Shown: piece by piece, positions 10,870 to 20,307 of the stretch | Layout: each line of letters opens with the position of its first letter | Position numbering within the stretch: the first letter of the stretch is position 1 | Origin: Streptomyces huasconensis | Lineage (GTDB): Bacteria; Actinomycetota; Actinomycetes; Streptomycetales; Streptomycetaceae | NCBI GenBank assembly: GCA_004010275.1 | Contig: RBWT01000077.1 | Location: forward strand, 1 to 36,434 | DNA: 36,434 bases | Direction of reading: 5' to 3' | Position numbers and translations under genes: made by a program | Notes under the pieces: generated by a model | The model's input: the letters and a program-made list of their open reading frames with translations, nothing else | What the model was told of the DNA's origin: nothing | The model's database searches: none

Positions 10870-11369
10870 TCAGGCGGACTCGACCGGACGGTCGCCCGCC
10901 GGAGTGCGCCCCGGCGTGGTGTGCTCCACCGCGCGGTGGAAGCCGTTCAGGCCCTTCACCAGCGCGGAGCGCTCCGCGGGACGCATCGCCGAGACGGCTC
11001 CAGCAGCGCGCTCTCGCGACGGGCCCGCAGCTCGGTGAGGTAATTTGCTCCCCGGCTCGACAAGCGCAGTTCGAGTTCGCGGCGGCTGGCCGGGCTGAGG
11101 GACCGCTCGATGAAGCCCAGAGCGTGAAGGCGATCACACATACGACTGACCGAGGATGGCGCCGATCCCAGGAACTCACCGAGCGTCCGCAGGTTGATCC
11201 CCTGAGCGCCGTCCAGCGCGTACAGCACGCGCAGCTGCGACGACGACACGGGTGCCGTCGGGGCGATGTCCCTGCCCCTGCTCCACAGCACTTCAAGCAC
11301 TTCGATGACTTCCCGGGCAGCATGCGCGGCCGCATCCTGGTCGCCCCTGACGGAAGTTTCGGAATCCAT
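10870..11369 (-). CDS. MarR-family transcriptional regulator
   Basis: About 166 aa. The winged-helix core is visible: SSSQLRVLYALDGAQGINL (helix), RTLGEFLGSAPSSVSRMCDRLHALG (recognition helix region), then the wing FIERSLSPASRRELELRLSSRG. The C-terminal dimerisation helices are interrupted by a missing base near 11000. After it the frame continues MRPAERSALVKGLNGFHRAVEHTT and stops at 10870. MarR proteins usually repress a divergent neighbour and respond to small phenolic or oxidative signals. Here the divergent neighbour is a PP2C phosphatase gene 154 bp away, so this regulator may feed into the stress-sigma network. The ligand is unknown. Confidence 0.88.
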
Positions 11370-11440
11370 GCCCTCAACTGTGACACTTCGCAGTGGTCCT
11401 GTCAGTCGCTGCGACATGGCAGGCCCTCGGCTCCTTCCGC

Positions 11441-11466
11441 ACTCACGTCCCGGACTCACGTCCCGA
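11441..11466. promoter_or_regulatory. 13-bp direct repeat in the MarR/phosphatase divergent region
   Basis: ACTCACGTCCCGG (11441-11453) is followed immediately by ACTCACGTCCCGA (11454-11466), 12 of 13 bases identical. It sits in the 154-bp gap between two divergent genes, about 60 bp before the phosphatase start. Its position suits an operator or activator site, but MarR operators are normally inverted repeats, so the cognate factor is uncertain. Confidence 0.3.
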
Positions 11467-11523
11467 ACTCTCGCAGTCCCATCCCGAACAGGAACAGGTG
11501 GTACCCGACCGGTGGACAGATTC

Positions 11524-12679
11524 ATGGCTGTGGAACGCGCCCTGCGCAACTCCGCACCGCACGCTCTTCTCGAAGCAGTGCAGGAGGCGCTCACCGTGCA
11601 CTACACAGCCCGCGACGTCGACCTGCTCATGGCCGATTACGCGATGACCATACTCCAGCCGGTCGACGCCCTTCCGTACACGGCGGCCCCCGTACCGATC
11701 CACACCAGCGCCCCCGGCCGGGCCTTCGGGGCGCAGGAGCCGCACGTCGAGGCCGACGGCCAGGGGGACCTGTGCACCGCCCACCTCCCGGTGAGCGTGC
11801 GCGGCGACCGCATCGGCATCCTCAGCGTCCGGCTGCCGGCCGTGGCCTGCGACCCCGCCACCCTGCGGGAACTCGCCGACGTGGCGGAAGTCCTCGGGCA
11901 CGAGATCGTCGTGGCCGAGCGCGACACCGACCTCTATCTCCAGGCGCGACGCGCGACCGGCTCACGCTCGCCGCGGAGATGCAGTGGCAGCTGCTGCCGG
12001 GCCGGTCCTGCTCCCGCCCCGAGTACGAGATCGGCGCCCAGCTGGAACCGGCCTACGCCATCCACGGCGACAACTTCGACTGGTCGGCCTCCGCCGACCA
12101 CCTCACGCTCACCGTCACCAACGGCATGGGCGAGGGCATCGAAGCCGCCCTGCTCACCAACCTGGCCGTCAACGCGCTGCGCAACGCCCGCCGCGCCGGA
12201 CTCTCGCTGAGCGACCAGGCCTGCCTGGCCGACCAGGCCGTCTACGGTCACTACCAGGGCGCCGTCCACCTCTCCATGCTGCTCCTGTGCTTCGACCTCA
12301 GCACAGGAGAGACGGAGATCATCGACGCGGGCTCCCCGAAGATGTGGCGCATCCGCAACGGCAGGACCGAACCCGTCGGCCTGGACGCACAGCTCCCGCT
12401 CGGCATGGCCGAGGACACGCCCTACACCGCGGAGCGCTTCCAGGCCGAACCCGGGGACCGCCTCCTGTTCGTCAGCGACGGGGTGTACGACGTGGCGTCG
12501 CCGACGGGGGAGCGCTACAGCGAGCGCGCGCTCACCCGGGCGATGACCAACTCGCGCCTCCTGCCGCCGTCGCAGGTCCCGCGCTCGTGCTCCATGAACT
12601 CACCGGGCACCGCGGCACGGCCACTCCCGCCGACGACGACGCCCTGATCGTGTGCCTCGACTGGCGGGGCCGCCCCTGA
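11524..12679 (+). CDS. GAF-like/PP2C (SpoIIE-type) phosphatase with altered metal-site motif
   Basis: About 385 aa. Residues ~1-140 resemble a GAF sensor (ALLEAVQEALTVHYTARDVDLLMADY ... SVRGDRIGILSVRLP). Then comes LTLAAEMQWQLLPGR, the helix that usually precedes an RsbU/SpoIIE catalytic domain. The PP2C part has HGDNFDW, VTNGMGEGIEAAL, FVSDGVYDVASP and DDDALIVCLDW. The usual V-x-D-G/A-M-G-H-G motif has Asn for Asp and Glu for His, so activity may be altered or lost. Two frame changes (about 11950 and 12570) are needed. The ATG at 11524 has GGTGGA 7 bp upstream. It is divergent from the MarR gene and converges on the sigma-factor gene. Confidence 0.85.
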
Positions 12680-12694
12680 GGCGAGCGACCCGCG

Positions 12695-12728
12695 CCGGAC
12701 AGGGATGAGGCAACCGGACAGGGGTGAG
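12695..12728. repeat. 15-bp direct repeat between convergent genes
   Basis: CCGGACAGGGATGAG (12695-12709) recurs as CCGGACAGGGGTGAG (12714-12728), 14 of 15 bases identical, in the 49-bp gap between the PP2C phosphatase and sigma-factor stops. An odd palindrome, GGGTGA-G-TCACCC (12722-12734), overlaps the sigma stop codon. Function unknown. Confidence 0.45.
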
Positions 12729-13571
12729 TCACCCGGCAGGGGGGAGCATGCCCGTACGCAAACGCTTCAGCGTGCGGGTCAGCAACCGGGAGACATGCAT
12801 CTGTGAGACGCCGAGGCGCTCACCGATCTGCGACTGGGTCAGCTCGTCGACGAACCGCAGCCGCAGGATCTCCCGGTCGCGCTCCTCTAGTCCGGCGATC
12901 AGAGGAGCCAGCGTGTGGAAGTCCTCCACGAGCTCCAGCGCGGGGTCCTCCTCGCCGATGAAGTCCGCGAGGGCCGCCTCGCCCTCGTCGGGGTCACCGT
13001 GCACGGCCGCGTCCAGGGAGGTGGAGTGGTAGCTGTTGGCGGCCACCTGGGCCTCGACGACCTCGTCCTCGGTCAGGTCCATGAGGGCGGCCAGTTCGGC
13101 GACCCGAGGGGCGCGGCCCAGCCGCGTACTCAGCTCCTCCGTGGCCTTGGCCAGCTCCACCCGGGCCTCCTGGAGGCGGCGCGGGACGTGCACCGCCCAG
13201 GAGGTGTCACGGAAGAACCGCTTGATCTCGCCGACGATGTACGGCACCGCGAAGGTGGCGAACTGGGTGTCGCGGGACAGCTCGAAGCGGTCGATGGCCT
13301 TGATCAGACCGATCATGCCGACCTGGACGATGTCCTCCATGTCGTCGGCCCGGTTCCGGAAGCGTCCGGCCGCGTACCGGACCAGCGACATGTTCATCTC
13401 GATCAGGGTGTTCCGCACGTACTGGTACTCGGCGGTGCCTTCCTCCACCGTGGCGAGCCGGCCGAAGAACAGCTTCGACAGAGCCCGGGCATCCTGCGGG
13501 GCCACTGACTGCGGTGCGGTGATCTGCGGCAATTGCTCGCTTACGGTCACAGCCTGCGTGGTGGTCGCCAT
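12729..13571 (-). CDS. RNA polymerase sigma factor, SigB/SigF/SigG group
   Basis: 280 aa, intact. Region 2 spans residues ~55-130 (YVRNTLIEMNMSLVRYAAGR, DDMEDIVQVGMIGLIKAIDRF, TFAVPYIVGEIKRFFRD, HVPRRLQE). Region 3 is in the middle (residues ~135-215, ELSTRLGRAPRVAELAALM). Region 4 is at the C-terminus (ERDREILRLRFVDELTQSQI, GVSQMHVSRLLTRTLKRLR). This group is controlled by partner switching (anti-sigma kinase, STAS antagonist, PP2C phosphatase). No anti-sigma/antagonist pair is adjacent, but the rsbRST operon and several PP2C phosphatases lie within 7 kb, so this is a plausible output. The ATG at 13571 was chosen because the conserved N-terminus and a GGGAGGG stretch upstream fit it, although that spacing (about 13 bp) is long. 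Confidence 0.93.
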   Translation of the reverse strand: MATTTQAVTVSEQLPQITAPQSVAPQDARALSKLFFGRLATVEEGTAEYQYVRNTLIEMNMSLVRYAAGRFRNRADDMEDIVQVGMIGLIKAIDRFELSRDTQFATFAVPYIVGEIKRFFRDTSWAVHVPRRLQEARVELAKATEELSTRLGRAPRVAELAALMDLTEDEVVEAQVAANSYHSTSLDAAVHGDPDEGEAALADFIGEEDPALELVEDFHTLAPLIAGLEERDREILRLRFVDELTQSQIGERLGVSQMHVSRLLTRTLKRLRTGMLPPAG

Positions 13572-13669
13572 GGTGTCGAGTTTTCCCTCCCTGTCCGATC
13601 GGCCCCGGGTCCGTGAGAGGCCCGATGAGCCGCGACTACCCCGGTCCGCTCGCTTCATTCCCTCCGGAT

Positions 13670-14710
13670 TCAGCCCAGCGGTTGCATCCGCCACAGCTGA
13701 TCCGCTTGCGCGGTACGGTCCCACTGTTCCGCCTGGGCGCCTTCCGCCGTGCTCTGGCCACGTATGCCCACATACTTCCCGCTGCGGAGGTTGGCGAGCG
13801 TATACGTGCGGTTCTCCGTCGGCCCTTCCGGCGCCATGGCCCACGTATGGAACTTGTAGCCGTCGCAGGAGAACTGGTTGACGTTGGCGCCGTTGTCCAG
13901 GCTTCCGTTGCTGACGGCGAGGCACTTGCCGCTGTTCTGGTTGACCACGGCGACCTTGCCCTCGCCCAGTTCGACGACCTGCCAGCGCTGGTCGCCGCCG
14001 CCCGCGCACGTACGCTGGACCGCCCTGGCGCCGTCCGCCCCGCTCTGGTCGAGGATGCCGAGGCACTTGCCGCTGTGGGCGTTGACGAGTGTGGTGTCCC
14101 ACTGCCGGGGCGGCTGCTGCTGGGCGAAGAGCGCGCCCGGTTGCGGGCCGCAGTCCCACTGGCGCAGCACCGCCCCGTCGGCGGTGGAGGACTCGGTCAC
14201 CTCCAAGCACTTGGGCGGGGCGGACGTCATCGTCTGGAAGCCGACGCCGTCGCCGATGGGCACGATCCGGAAGCTGACGGAAGGGCCGCTGCCGCATGCC
14301 GCCAGCCGGACCGCGGCCCCGGCGGCGGGGCTGCCGTTCTCCACGCCGACACAGGTGCCGCTCGTCGCGCTGACGATGTTGACCGCGTCGCTGCTCGCGC
14401 CCGAGGTCTGGAGGTACCAGCGGGCGGTGGGCTTCCCGAAGCAGCGGCCCTGCCGCACCGGTTGGCCGAGGGCGGACGTGGGAGTCTCCAGGCACAGCTT
14501 GCTGTGCGTGCTGACGATGTTCACCACCTGCGCGGCGGAGAGGCGCTCGGCAGGAGCGGGGGCAGAAGCGGCGGCATGTGCGGACAGGCCGAGGGCGGCG
14601 GCCAACGCGGCACACAGCAGGGCGACGACGACGCCGAGGCTTTTCCCTCTGCCCCGCCTGTCCCGTCGCTCCCGTGCGTCCCGTCCCTCCCGTCCATCTC
14701 GTATGTTCAT
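13670..14710 (-). CDS. Secreted ricin B-type (beta-trefoil) lectin, paralogue A
   Basis: 346 aa, intact. A basic N-terminus (about 32 residues rich in Arg/Asp) precedes a hydrophobic signal segment (SLGVVVALLCAALAAALGL) and an Ala-rich cleavage region. The mature protein is a series of ricin-type repeats with Gln-x-Trp-like ends: CLETPTSALGQPVRQGRC, KCLEVTESSTADGAVLRQWDC, KCLGILDQSGADGARAVQRTC, KCLAVSNGSLDNGANVNQFSC, and a terminal YVGIRGQSTAEGAQAEQWD...DQLWRMQPLG. No catalytic domain is present, so it is a carbohydrate- or glycan-binding secreted protein. The ATG at 14710 has GGAGGGAG upstream. It lies 98 bp upstream of the sigma-factor gene and downstream of its paralogue. Confidence 0.88.
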   Translation of the reverse strand: MNIRDGREGRDARERRDRRGRGKSLGVVVALLCAALAAALGLSAHAAASAPAPAERLSAAQVVNIVSTHSKLCLETPTSALGQPVRQGRCFGKPTARWYLQTSGASSDAVNIVSATSGTCVGVENGSPAAGAAVRLAACGSGPSVSFRIVPIGDGVGFQTMTSAPPKCLEVTESSTADGAVLRQWDCGPQPGALFAQQQPPRQWDTTLVNAHSGKCLGILDQSGADGARAVQRTCAGGGDQRWQVVELGEGKVAVVNQNSGKCLAVSNGSLDNGANVNQFSCDGYKFHTWAMAPEGPTENRTYTLANLRSGKYVGIRGQSTAEGAQAEQWDRTAQADQLWRMQPLG

Positions 14711-14838
14711 CCGAGGACTCTCCCTCCGGGGCGCACACCACAATCCGACGACAACGGCACACGCTGGCAGGGGCGGCTGATGAACCGCTGACGTGACGAC
14801 CGACGAGGATCACGCGCCGTCCACGGACCCCGTCGGCA

Positions 14839-15863
14839 TCACACGGAGTCGATGAAGAAGACCTGGTCGGTGCGGTCGGCCGCGCAGGGGGCCTGCTTGG
14901 CTGTGGCGCCCTCGGTCGTGGAGCTGTCGGTGATTCCGACGCAGAACTTCCGGTCGGGCGCGTAGAGCGTGTAGATCCGGAAGGTGTTGGGCACGGGCGT
15001 GTCCACCGCCTCGATGTAGAACACGTTGGCCCCCGCGCAGTCGGTCGTGGTCTCCAGCATGTCGGGCACCGTGCTGACCGGGAACACCATGAGGCAGCGG
15101 ATGCCTGCCTGGGTGCTGTGCCACTGGAGCTTGAACAGCCCATTGCCCTGCGGCGCCAGATAGGTGCGCGGCGATGTGGCCTGCGCGCAGGAACGCTGCA
15201 CCGCGACCGGCACGCTCAGAAATCCGGCGCGGCCCTCGGCCAGGCACAGCCCGGGCGCGCTCGCCGGACGGATCTTGATCCAGCCCTCCTGGAGCCCCCG
15301 GAAGTTCCCCTGCACGAAGCTCGCACCGGGCTGGCGGTCGCAGGACCACTGGCGCAGCGCCGTGCCGTCCGCGGTTCCGGAGGAAGTGACCTCAAGACAT
15401 TTGCGCGGGCTCGCCGTCATCGGCTGGATCAGCGCCGCGTCCCCATGGTCCTCGAACCGGAAGCTCGTGCCGCTTTGATTGCCGCAGTCCGCCTGTACGA
15501 CGGCGCGCCGTTGTCGGCGCTGGAGTTCTCCACCGCCATGCACTTGCCGCTGAGGACGCTGACGATCTGCACCGCGTCGCCGTGCGTCGAGGACATCCTC
15601 AGCGTCCACAGTGCCCCCTCCCGCCCGGCGCAGCGGCGCTGCTTGACGGGCTCTCCGGTCGCCGACGTGGCCACCTCCAGGCACATGCCGGTGTGCGTCG
15701 CGGTGATGTTGATCCCCTGGCCCGCGGCGGCGCCGGCGGGCCGGGCCGCCGGGCCGCCGACCGTCAGCAGGGCCAGGAGCAGTGCCAGAGTCAGTGACAG
15801 GACCAGGGGTGGTGCGGCCGCGTGTGGACGGGGTGAACGGAACCTCAGCATGGAGTTCTCCAT
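14839..15863 (-). CDS. Secreted ricin B-type lectin, paralogue B (one frameshift)
   Basis: About 340 aa. The signal peptide is MLRFRSPRPHAAAPPLVLSL followed by a hydrophobic stretch and an AGA/AAA cleavage region. Ricin-like repeats follow: MCLEVATSATGEPVKQRRC, KCMAVENSSADNGA, KCLEVTSSGTADGTALRQWSC, LCLAEGRAGF and a last repeat ending in DQVFFIDSV. Repeats 1 and 3 are clearly related to those of the downstream lectin, so the two genes are tandem duplicates that have diverged. One base is missing near 15510. The start is either 15863 or the internal ATG at 15851; the latter has GGAG 6 bp upstream and gives a cleaner signal peptide. The stop precedes the next lectin's start by 128 bp, in which I see no gene. 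Confidence 0.85.
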
Positions 15864-15951
15864 CCCTGTGGGAACGAGCCCGCCGGGGCCGCGGGCATGG
15901 CGGCGCAGATGCTGCCCGCGTGAGCTGACGCCGGACTGACGTGCGACCCCG

Positions 15952-16527
15952 TCAGGGGCGTGCGGGCCCCTGCCCGAGGCCGCTCGTCAGCCACTCGTCG
16001 ACGGTGACGACATCCGCCCACTGCGGGAACAGCCGCTCCACGAGGACGCGGTGGACCTCGGGGTCGGTGTCCAGGCAGGCGTCGGAGAGGACGGTGAGGC
16101 CGAAGTCCATGTCGTTCGCCTGGCACAGGGTGGACAGCACCACGGCGCTGGTGGCGATGCCGGTGAGGACGAGGCTGTCGATGCCGCGCGCCCGCAGCAC
16201 CACGTCGAGATCGCTGCCCGAGAACGCGCTCGCCCGGCGCTTGGTCACCACGACATCACCCGGCCGGGGCGCGACCTCGGGGTGGATCTCGGTGCCGGGG
16301 GCGCCCTCGACGTAGAGGCCGGCCCGGGCGATGGCGGCGAGCGGTCTGTTGCGCGTGCCGACTTCGGGGAAGCCGGGGCGCAGCGCTATGACCACGTAGA
16401 TGACGGGTATGTCCGCGGCCCGGGCCCCGTCGATCGCCCTGCGCAGGCGCGGCAGGTATCCGGAACCGTCGTCGGCGATGTCCACGATGGCTTGTTGCAC
16501 GTCCATCACGAGAAGGGCACTGCTCAT
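15952..16527 (-). CDS. Isochorismatase-fold hydrolase lacking the usual catalytic Cys
   Basis: 191 aa, intact. The fold signature is clear: ALLVMDVQQAIVD (catalytic Asp in MDVQ), DIPVIYVVIALRPGF, PRPGDVVVTKRRASAFSGSDL (catalytic Lys), ARGIDSLVLTGIATSAVVLST. In cysteine hydrolases such as nicotinamidases the motif after T-G/A-x-x-T is D-Y-C-V; here it reads S-A-V-V, so the nucleophile position is Val. Isochorismatases such as PhzD also lack this Cys and hydrolyse a vinyl ether by acid catalysis. A Cys-independent reaction, or a non-hydrolytic role, is therefore more likely than amidase activity. It is divergent from PPK2 across 222 bp and has GGAG 9 bp before the ATG. Confidence 0.85.
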   Translation of the reverse strand: MSSALLVMDVQQAIVDIADDGSGYLPRLRRAIDGARAADIPVIYVVIALRPGFPEVGTRNRPLAAIARAGLYVEGAPGTEIHPEVAPRPGDVVVTKRRASAFSGSDLDVVLRARGIDSLVLTGIATSAVVLSTLCQANDMDFGLTVLSDACLDTDPEVHRVLVERLFPQWADVVTVDEWLTSGLGQGPARP

Positions 16528-16749
16528 GTCGTCTGTCTCCAGGAACGAAGGCCGTTCGGCGGTGAAACGGGCAAGGGCGTCCGGGACAAGATAAGGCGGT
16601 GACAGGAATCGTGGTCGGCAGGTTTGCCGTGCCGTTTTCGGTGAACTCAGCCATACCGCCGGCCTGCGCTTCGCACCCCGAGCACGGTGATGTGTGGGTT
16701 AGGGTCGGGCTGTCTGTTTCCTGTCGTGTTTTCCGTCGAGGAGGGGCCG

Positions 16750-17720
16750 TTGAAAGACGAGGACGCGGAGAATCTGCTCGACGGACTGAGCGTGGACGAG
16801 TCCGCCCGGAGCGCCCCGTGCTCCTGGACGAGCAGGGGCGTCCGCTGCGGACGTGGCAGGAGAACTATCCGTACTCGCAGAAATTGCAGCGCAAGGAGTA
16901 CGAGCGCCGCAAGCGGGTCCTGCAGATCGAACTCCTCAAGCTGCAGAAGTCGGTCCGTGACCAGGGGCTGCGCATCGTCGTGCTGTGCGAGGGGCGCGAC
17001 GCCGCCGGCAAGGGCGGCACCATCAAACGTTTCACCGAGCGGCTCAATCCCCGCGGGGCGCGGACGGTCGCGCTGGACAAACCCACCGAGCGCGAAGCGA
17101 GCCAGTGGTATTTCCAGCGATACGTCGCGCACCTTCCGGCCGAGGGCGAGATCGTGTTCTTCGACCGGTCCTGGTACAACCGCGCGGGAGTCGAGCCCGT
17201 CATGGGCTTCTGTACGCCCGAGCAGCACCGCCAATTCCTGCGCCAGGCCCCGCTGTTCGAGAAGATGCTGACCGAGGACGGCATCATTCTGGTGAAGTTC
17301 TGGTTCTCGGTCTCCCGGGCCGAGCAGCGCACACGTTTCGCGATCCGCCAGGTCGATCCCGTCCGCCAGTGGAAGCTTTCCCCCACCGACGTCGCCTCGC
17401 TGGACCTGTGGGACGCCTACACCCGCGCCAAGGTGGAGATGTTCCGGGCCACGGACACGGAACACGCGCCATGGACCGTGGTGAAGACGAACGACAAGCG
17501 GCGCGGCCGCCTCGAAGCCATGCGCCACCTCCTGCTGCGCGTCGATTACGAGGCCAGGGACGAAGCGGCGGTGGGCAAGGCCGATCCGCTGGTGATCGGC
17601 GCGGCCGACACACTTCTGGAGCCGGGGGAGGACCCGACGGACCTCTCGCCCAGCAGGCTCGCCGACACCGACGAAGGCCCCGGCCAGCACCCGGCCGGCG
17701 AGGGCCCGCCCGCCCTGTAG
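16750..17720 (+). CDS. ppk2: Polyphosphate kinase 2 (PPK2) family protein
   Basis: About 323 aa. PPK2 enzymes transfer phosphate between polyphosphate and nucleoside di- or monophosphates. Visible motifs are Walker A-like GRDAAGKGG, a lid-type KPTEREASQWYFQRYVAHLP, Walker B-like FFDRSWYNRAGVEPVMGFC, and VKFWFSVSRAEQRTRF. The N-terminal WQENYPYSQKLQRKEYERR is typical of the family. The start is a TTG at 16750, preceded by GAGGAGGGG; one base is missing near 16805 (after DES), after which RPERPVLLDEQGRPL continues to the core. The C-terminal ~45 residues are acidic and Pro-rich. The 222 bp upstream hold a possible -10 (TAGGGT at 16700-16705) without a convincing -35. Confidence 0.9.
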
Positions 17721-17826
17721 TCCCGCGCAGCACGTCGTACTGACCGAGCCCGTTCGCCCGCCCGCCGGGGCCCCGCGCCTCAGCCGGTGGCGCCCGCCGC
17801 TATGCGTCCGCTCAGCTCCTGCGCCG

Positions 17827-18805
17827 TCAGGCGCCCGGCTCCCGCCCCTCGCGCACGCTCTCCCGGGCGGCGTCCTGCAACGCCGCGTTCACCGGGGTGG
17901 GCACGCCGTGTTCCCGGCCGAGCAGCACCAGTTCACCGTTGAGATAGTCCGTCTCGATCGAACCCGCGCCCCGCGCGAGGCTCTGCCAGGACGACCCGCG
18001 GGTGCGCTCGACGGGCATCGGCTGCGGGTCGACCGTTCCCTCACGCAGCTCGGTGATCTCCGCGCCGCTCGCGTAGGCGATGCCCGCGGCGTCGAGGACC
18101 GCCGCGCCCTCGGCCTTGGCCCGGGCGATCAGGTCCTTGGCGGCGGCGTCCGAGGCGGAGCCGCACACGGCCTCGACCACGTTGGCGAGGTTGCCGAGGA
18201 GCTTGCCGTACTTCCAGCGCATCACGTCCGCCACCACCGGAGCCAGGAAGCGCGCCTCCTCCAAATCGCCCGCGATCCGCCGCGCGGTCTCGTCCACGCC
18301 CGCCCCGGGCCGGCCGGCGGCGGTCCCGTACCGGCCGATGACCAGGGCGCCGGTGTACGGGCCGCAGGGCGCGACGACCTCGCCGCGGCTTCAGGTAGGT
18401 GCTGGGCAGGATGACGCAGACGCCGTACACCTGGCGGAACCGGCGCAGCGCCAGGCGCTCGTTCTCCACGCCGTTCTGGGCGCACACCAGGGGCAGGCGT
18501 TCGCCCGCGGTGCCGCCGCCCGCCACCGGCCGCGCGGCCCACGCGTCCAGGGCGGCCACGCTGTCCTGCGTCTTGACGGCGAGTACGAGCACGTCGTCGG
18601 CTCGCAGTTCGACGTCCTCGGGCCGGGTCACGACGGGCACGTCCAGGGTGAGGGTGCCGGTGGGGACCATGAGCCGCAGGCCGTTGTCGCGCAGCGCCTC
18701 GAAGTGCGCGCCGCGGGCGACCAGGACGACGGACCGGCCGCTCTCGTGCAGCCGCCCCCCGATCGAACCGCCGACCGCTCCGGACCCGATGATGATGTAC
18801 CGCAT
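17827..18805 (-). CDS. Ketopantoate reductase-like (PanE/ApbA family) oxidoreductase
   Basis: About 325 aa. The Rossmann N-terminus is MRYIIIGSGAVGGSIGGRL. It continues with DDVLVLAVKTQD (the K-T-x-x region), CAQNGVENE and YGVCVILPSTYL, and the C-terminal helical domain contains RWKYGKLLGNLANVVEAVCG, where the catalytic Lys/Asn region of the family lies. Such enzymes reduce a 2-oxo acid with an adjacent hydroxymethyl group, using NADPH. A frame change lies near 18390. The ATG at 18805 has AGGGAG 5 bp upstream. It follows the ATP-grasp gene by 88 bp on the same strand. Its C-terminus might extend: in another frame after the stop the DNA reads LTAQELSGRIAAGATG and stops at 17780, so a late frameshift is possible. 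A PanB-like gene 6 kb away makes a shared pathway plausible. Confidence 0.85.
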
Positions 18806-18893
18806 GTGCGCTCCCTGGCTCTCCGCTTCGGGCGCCGCTCGGCCGGTGAGAGGCCTCGATGCCCTCGAAGCAGGTCTGTTCTGTCGTCCGCTG

Positions 18894-20150
18894 TCAGTTG
18901 AGGGCGTCGGCGGCGCGGTCGCCTCTCGCCGTGGCGTCCGGTCCACCCGCACCCCCGCGGCGTACCACCGGGCCAGGTCCTGCGCGTGCCGCTCGACCTC
19001 CTGGTCGTCGCTGCCGGTCAGGACGTAACCCGCCACGTACATACCGGACTTCTCGCCCCCCTGGTACGCCGCGCCCACCGTACCCCGCAGGCGTTCCTCC
19101 GCCACGAAGGGCGGGGGGTTGGTGGGCAGGGCGGCGAGCGTGCCCCGCTCGGGGTAGAAGACGACCCAGCCCACGCTCCTGCCGGGCGCGAGCGCCGTGG
19201 ACCCCGGCCTCGGTCACGCTCTCGGGGGCGGCCTGGGCCCGGAACCACTGCTCGTCGAGGTCGATGCCGTGGCGGCCCGGATGGCCGGGGCGGTCAGCGC
19301 GCCGCCGGTCCTGCTGCCGACCTCGCACAGCACGAGGCGGTCGTCGGGCGTGTGGAAGACCTCCAGGTGGAAGGTGGTGCACGGCGGGGTCGGCAGCGCG
19401 TCGAGGACCCTGCGCGCACAGCCGATGAGCCGGTCCGTCAGCGGGTGGTCGCGGGTGAGCTGCGCCGAGCCCAGGTACATGCCGTCGCGGAAGGACAGGC
19501 AGTCGTTGAGATAGCGCGAGACGAACGTGGCCACCGGCACGCCCGCCGCCACCAGCCCGTCCACCACGTACATCGGGCCCTCCACGAACCGTTCCACCTC
19601 GGCGTGTTCGGGCAGGCCCCCGGCGAGGAGCCGGTCAAGGTCCGCGGGGCCGCGCAGCACCTGGGTGCCGGTGGAACCGGAACCGAAGGCCGGTTTCACC
19701 ACCACGGGATAGCCGTGCTCGCGGACGAAGCCGAACAGGTCGAAGGCCACGCGCACCGGGGCGAATTCCGGTACCTCCAGGCCGCTCCGGCGCACCAGCG
19801 TCTTCATGCGCACCTTGTCGCGGAACGCGAGGGCGCTGGCGAAGCCCTGGCCCGGCACGCCGAGCAGCTCCCGCAGCCGCGCGGCGCGCAGCAAGTCGCC
19901 CTCCATGCGGGCGAGCACCGCGTCGCGGCGTGCGACCGGCCAGGTCGAGGGCCGCCCGTTCCGCGTCGCCGCCCTGGCGGTAGCCGGGCAGGGAGAGGGC
20001 GCCCGGAACATGCCGGTACTGCGGGAATTTGTCCGCGGAGACCAGGAGATGTGGCCGTACGCCCGTATCGGCGGCCCACTTGTCGTACGGAGTGTCCGCA
20101 TAGTCGCTGTCCACAAAAGCCAGAACATTCCGTTCTGATCCAGTTTTCAC
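18894..20150 (-). CDS. ATP-grasp ligase (first of two)
   Basis: About 418 aa. After an N-terminal preATP-like segment (NVLAFVDSDYADTPYDKWA, HLLVSADKFPQYRHVPGA) come the ATP-grasp core motifs GYPVVVKPAFGSGSTGTQVL, RFVEGPMYVVDGLVAAGVPV and LVLCEVGSRTGGALTAPAI (metal-binding Glu; Asn replaced by Ser in this stretch). The C-terminal subdomain contains GWVVFYPERGTLAALP and KSGMYVAGYVLTGSD. ATP-grasp ligases form acyl-phosphates and couple carboxylates to amines. Frame changes occur near 19930, 19270, 19180 and 18940; the last is needed to reach the stop at 18894, because one frame otherwise runs on without a stop into the PanE-like gene. The GTG at 20150 is chosen because GGGAGG lies 5 bp upstream. 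It is transcribed divergently from the two-component system. Confidence 0.85.
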
Positions 20151-20307
20151 CGGCACCTCCCAGGACTCCGGAAAAGCACGCGCCCGGCCGCGTGCCGTGC
20201 CAAGGCTAGAGGCATGAGCCCAGGTCAGGGCCGTACTGACGAATACCTTTGCTTTACCTCGGAAAGATTGTTCTGCTCATTCCGGCCGTGTAGGAAGGGG
20301 GAGCACT

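Noticed and set aside
18041..19174. Apparent fusion of the ATP-grasp C-terminus with the PanE-like protein
   Set aside because: The PanE-like N-terminus has its own ribosome-binding site and ATG at 18805, and a frame change near 18940 gives the ATP-grasp gene its own stop at 18894.
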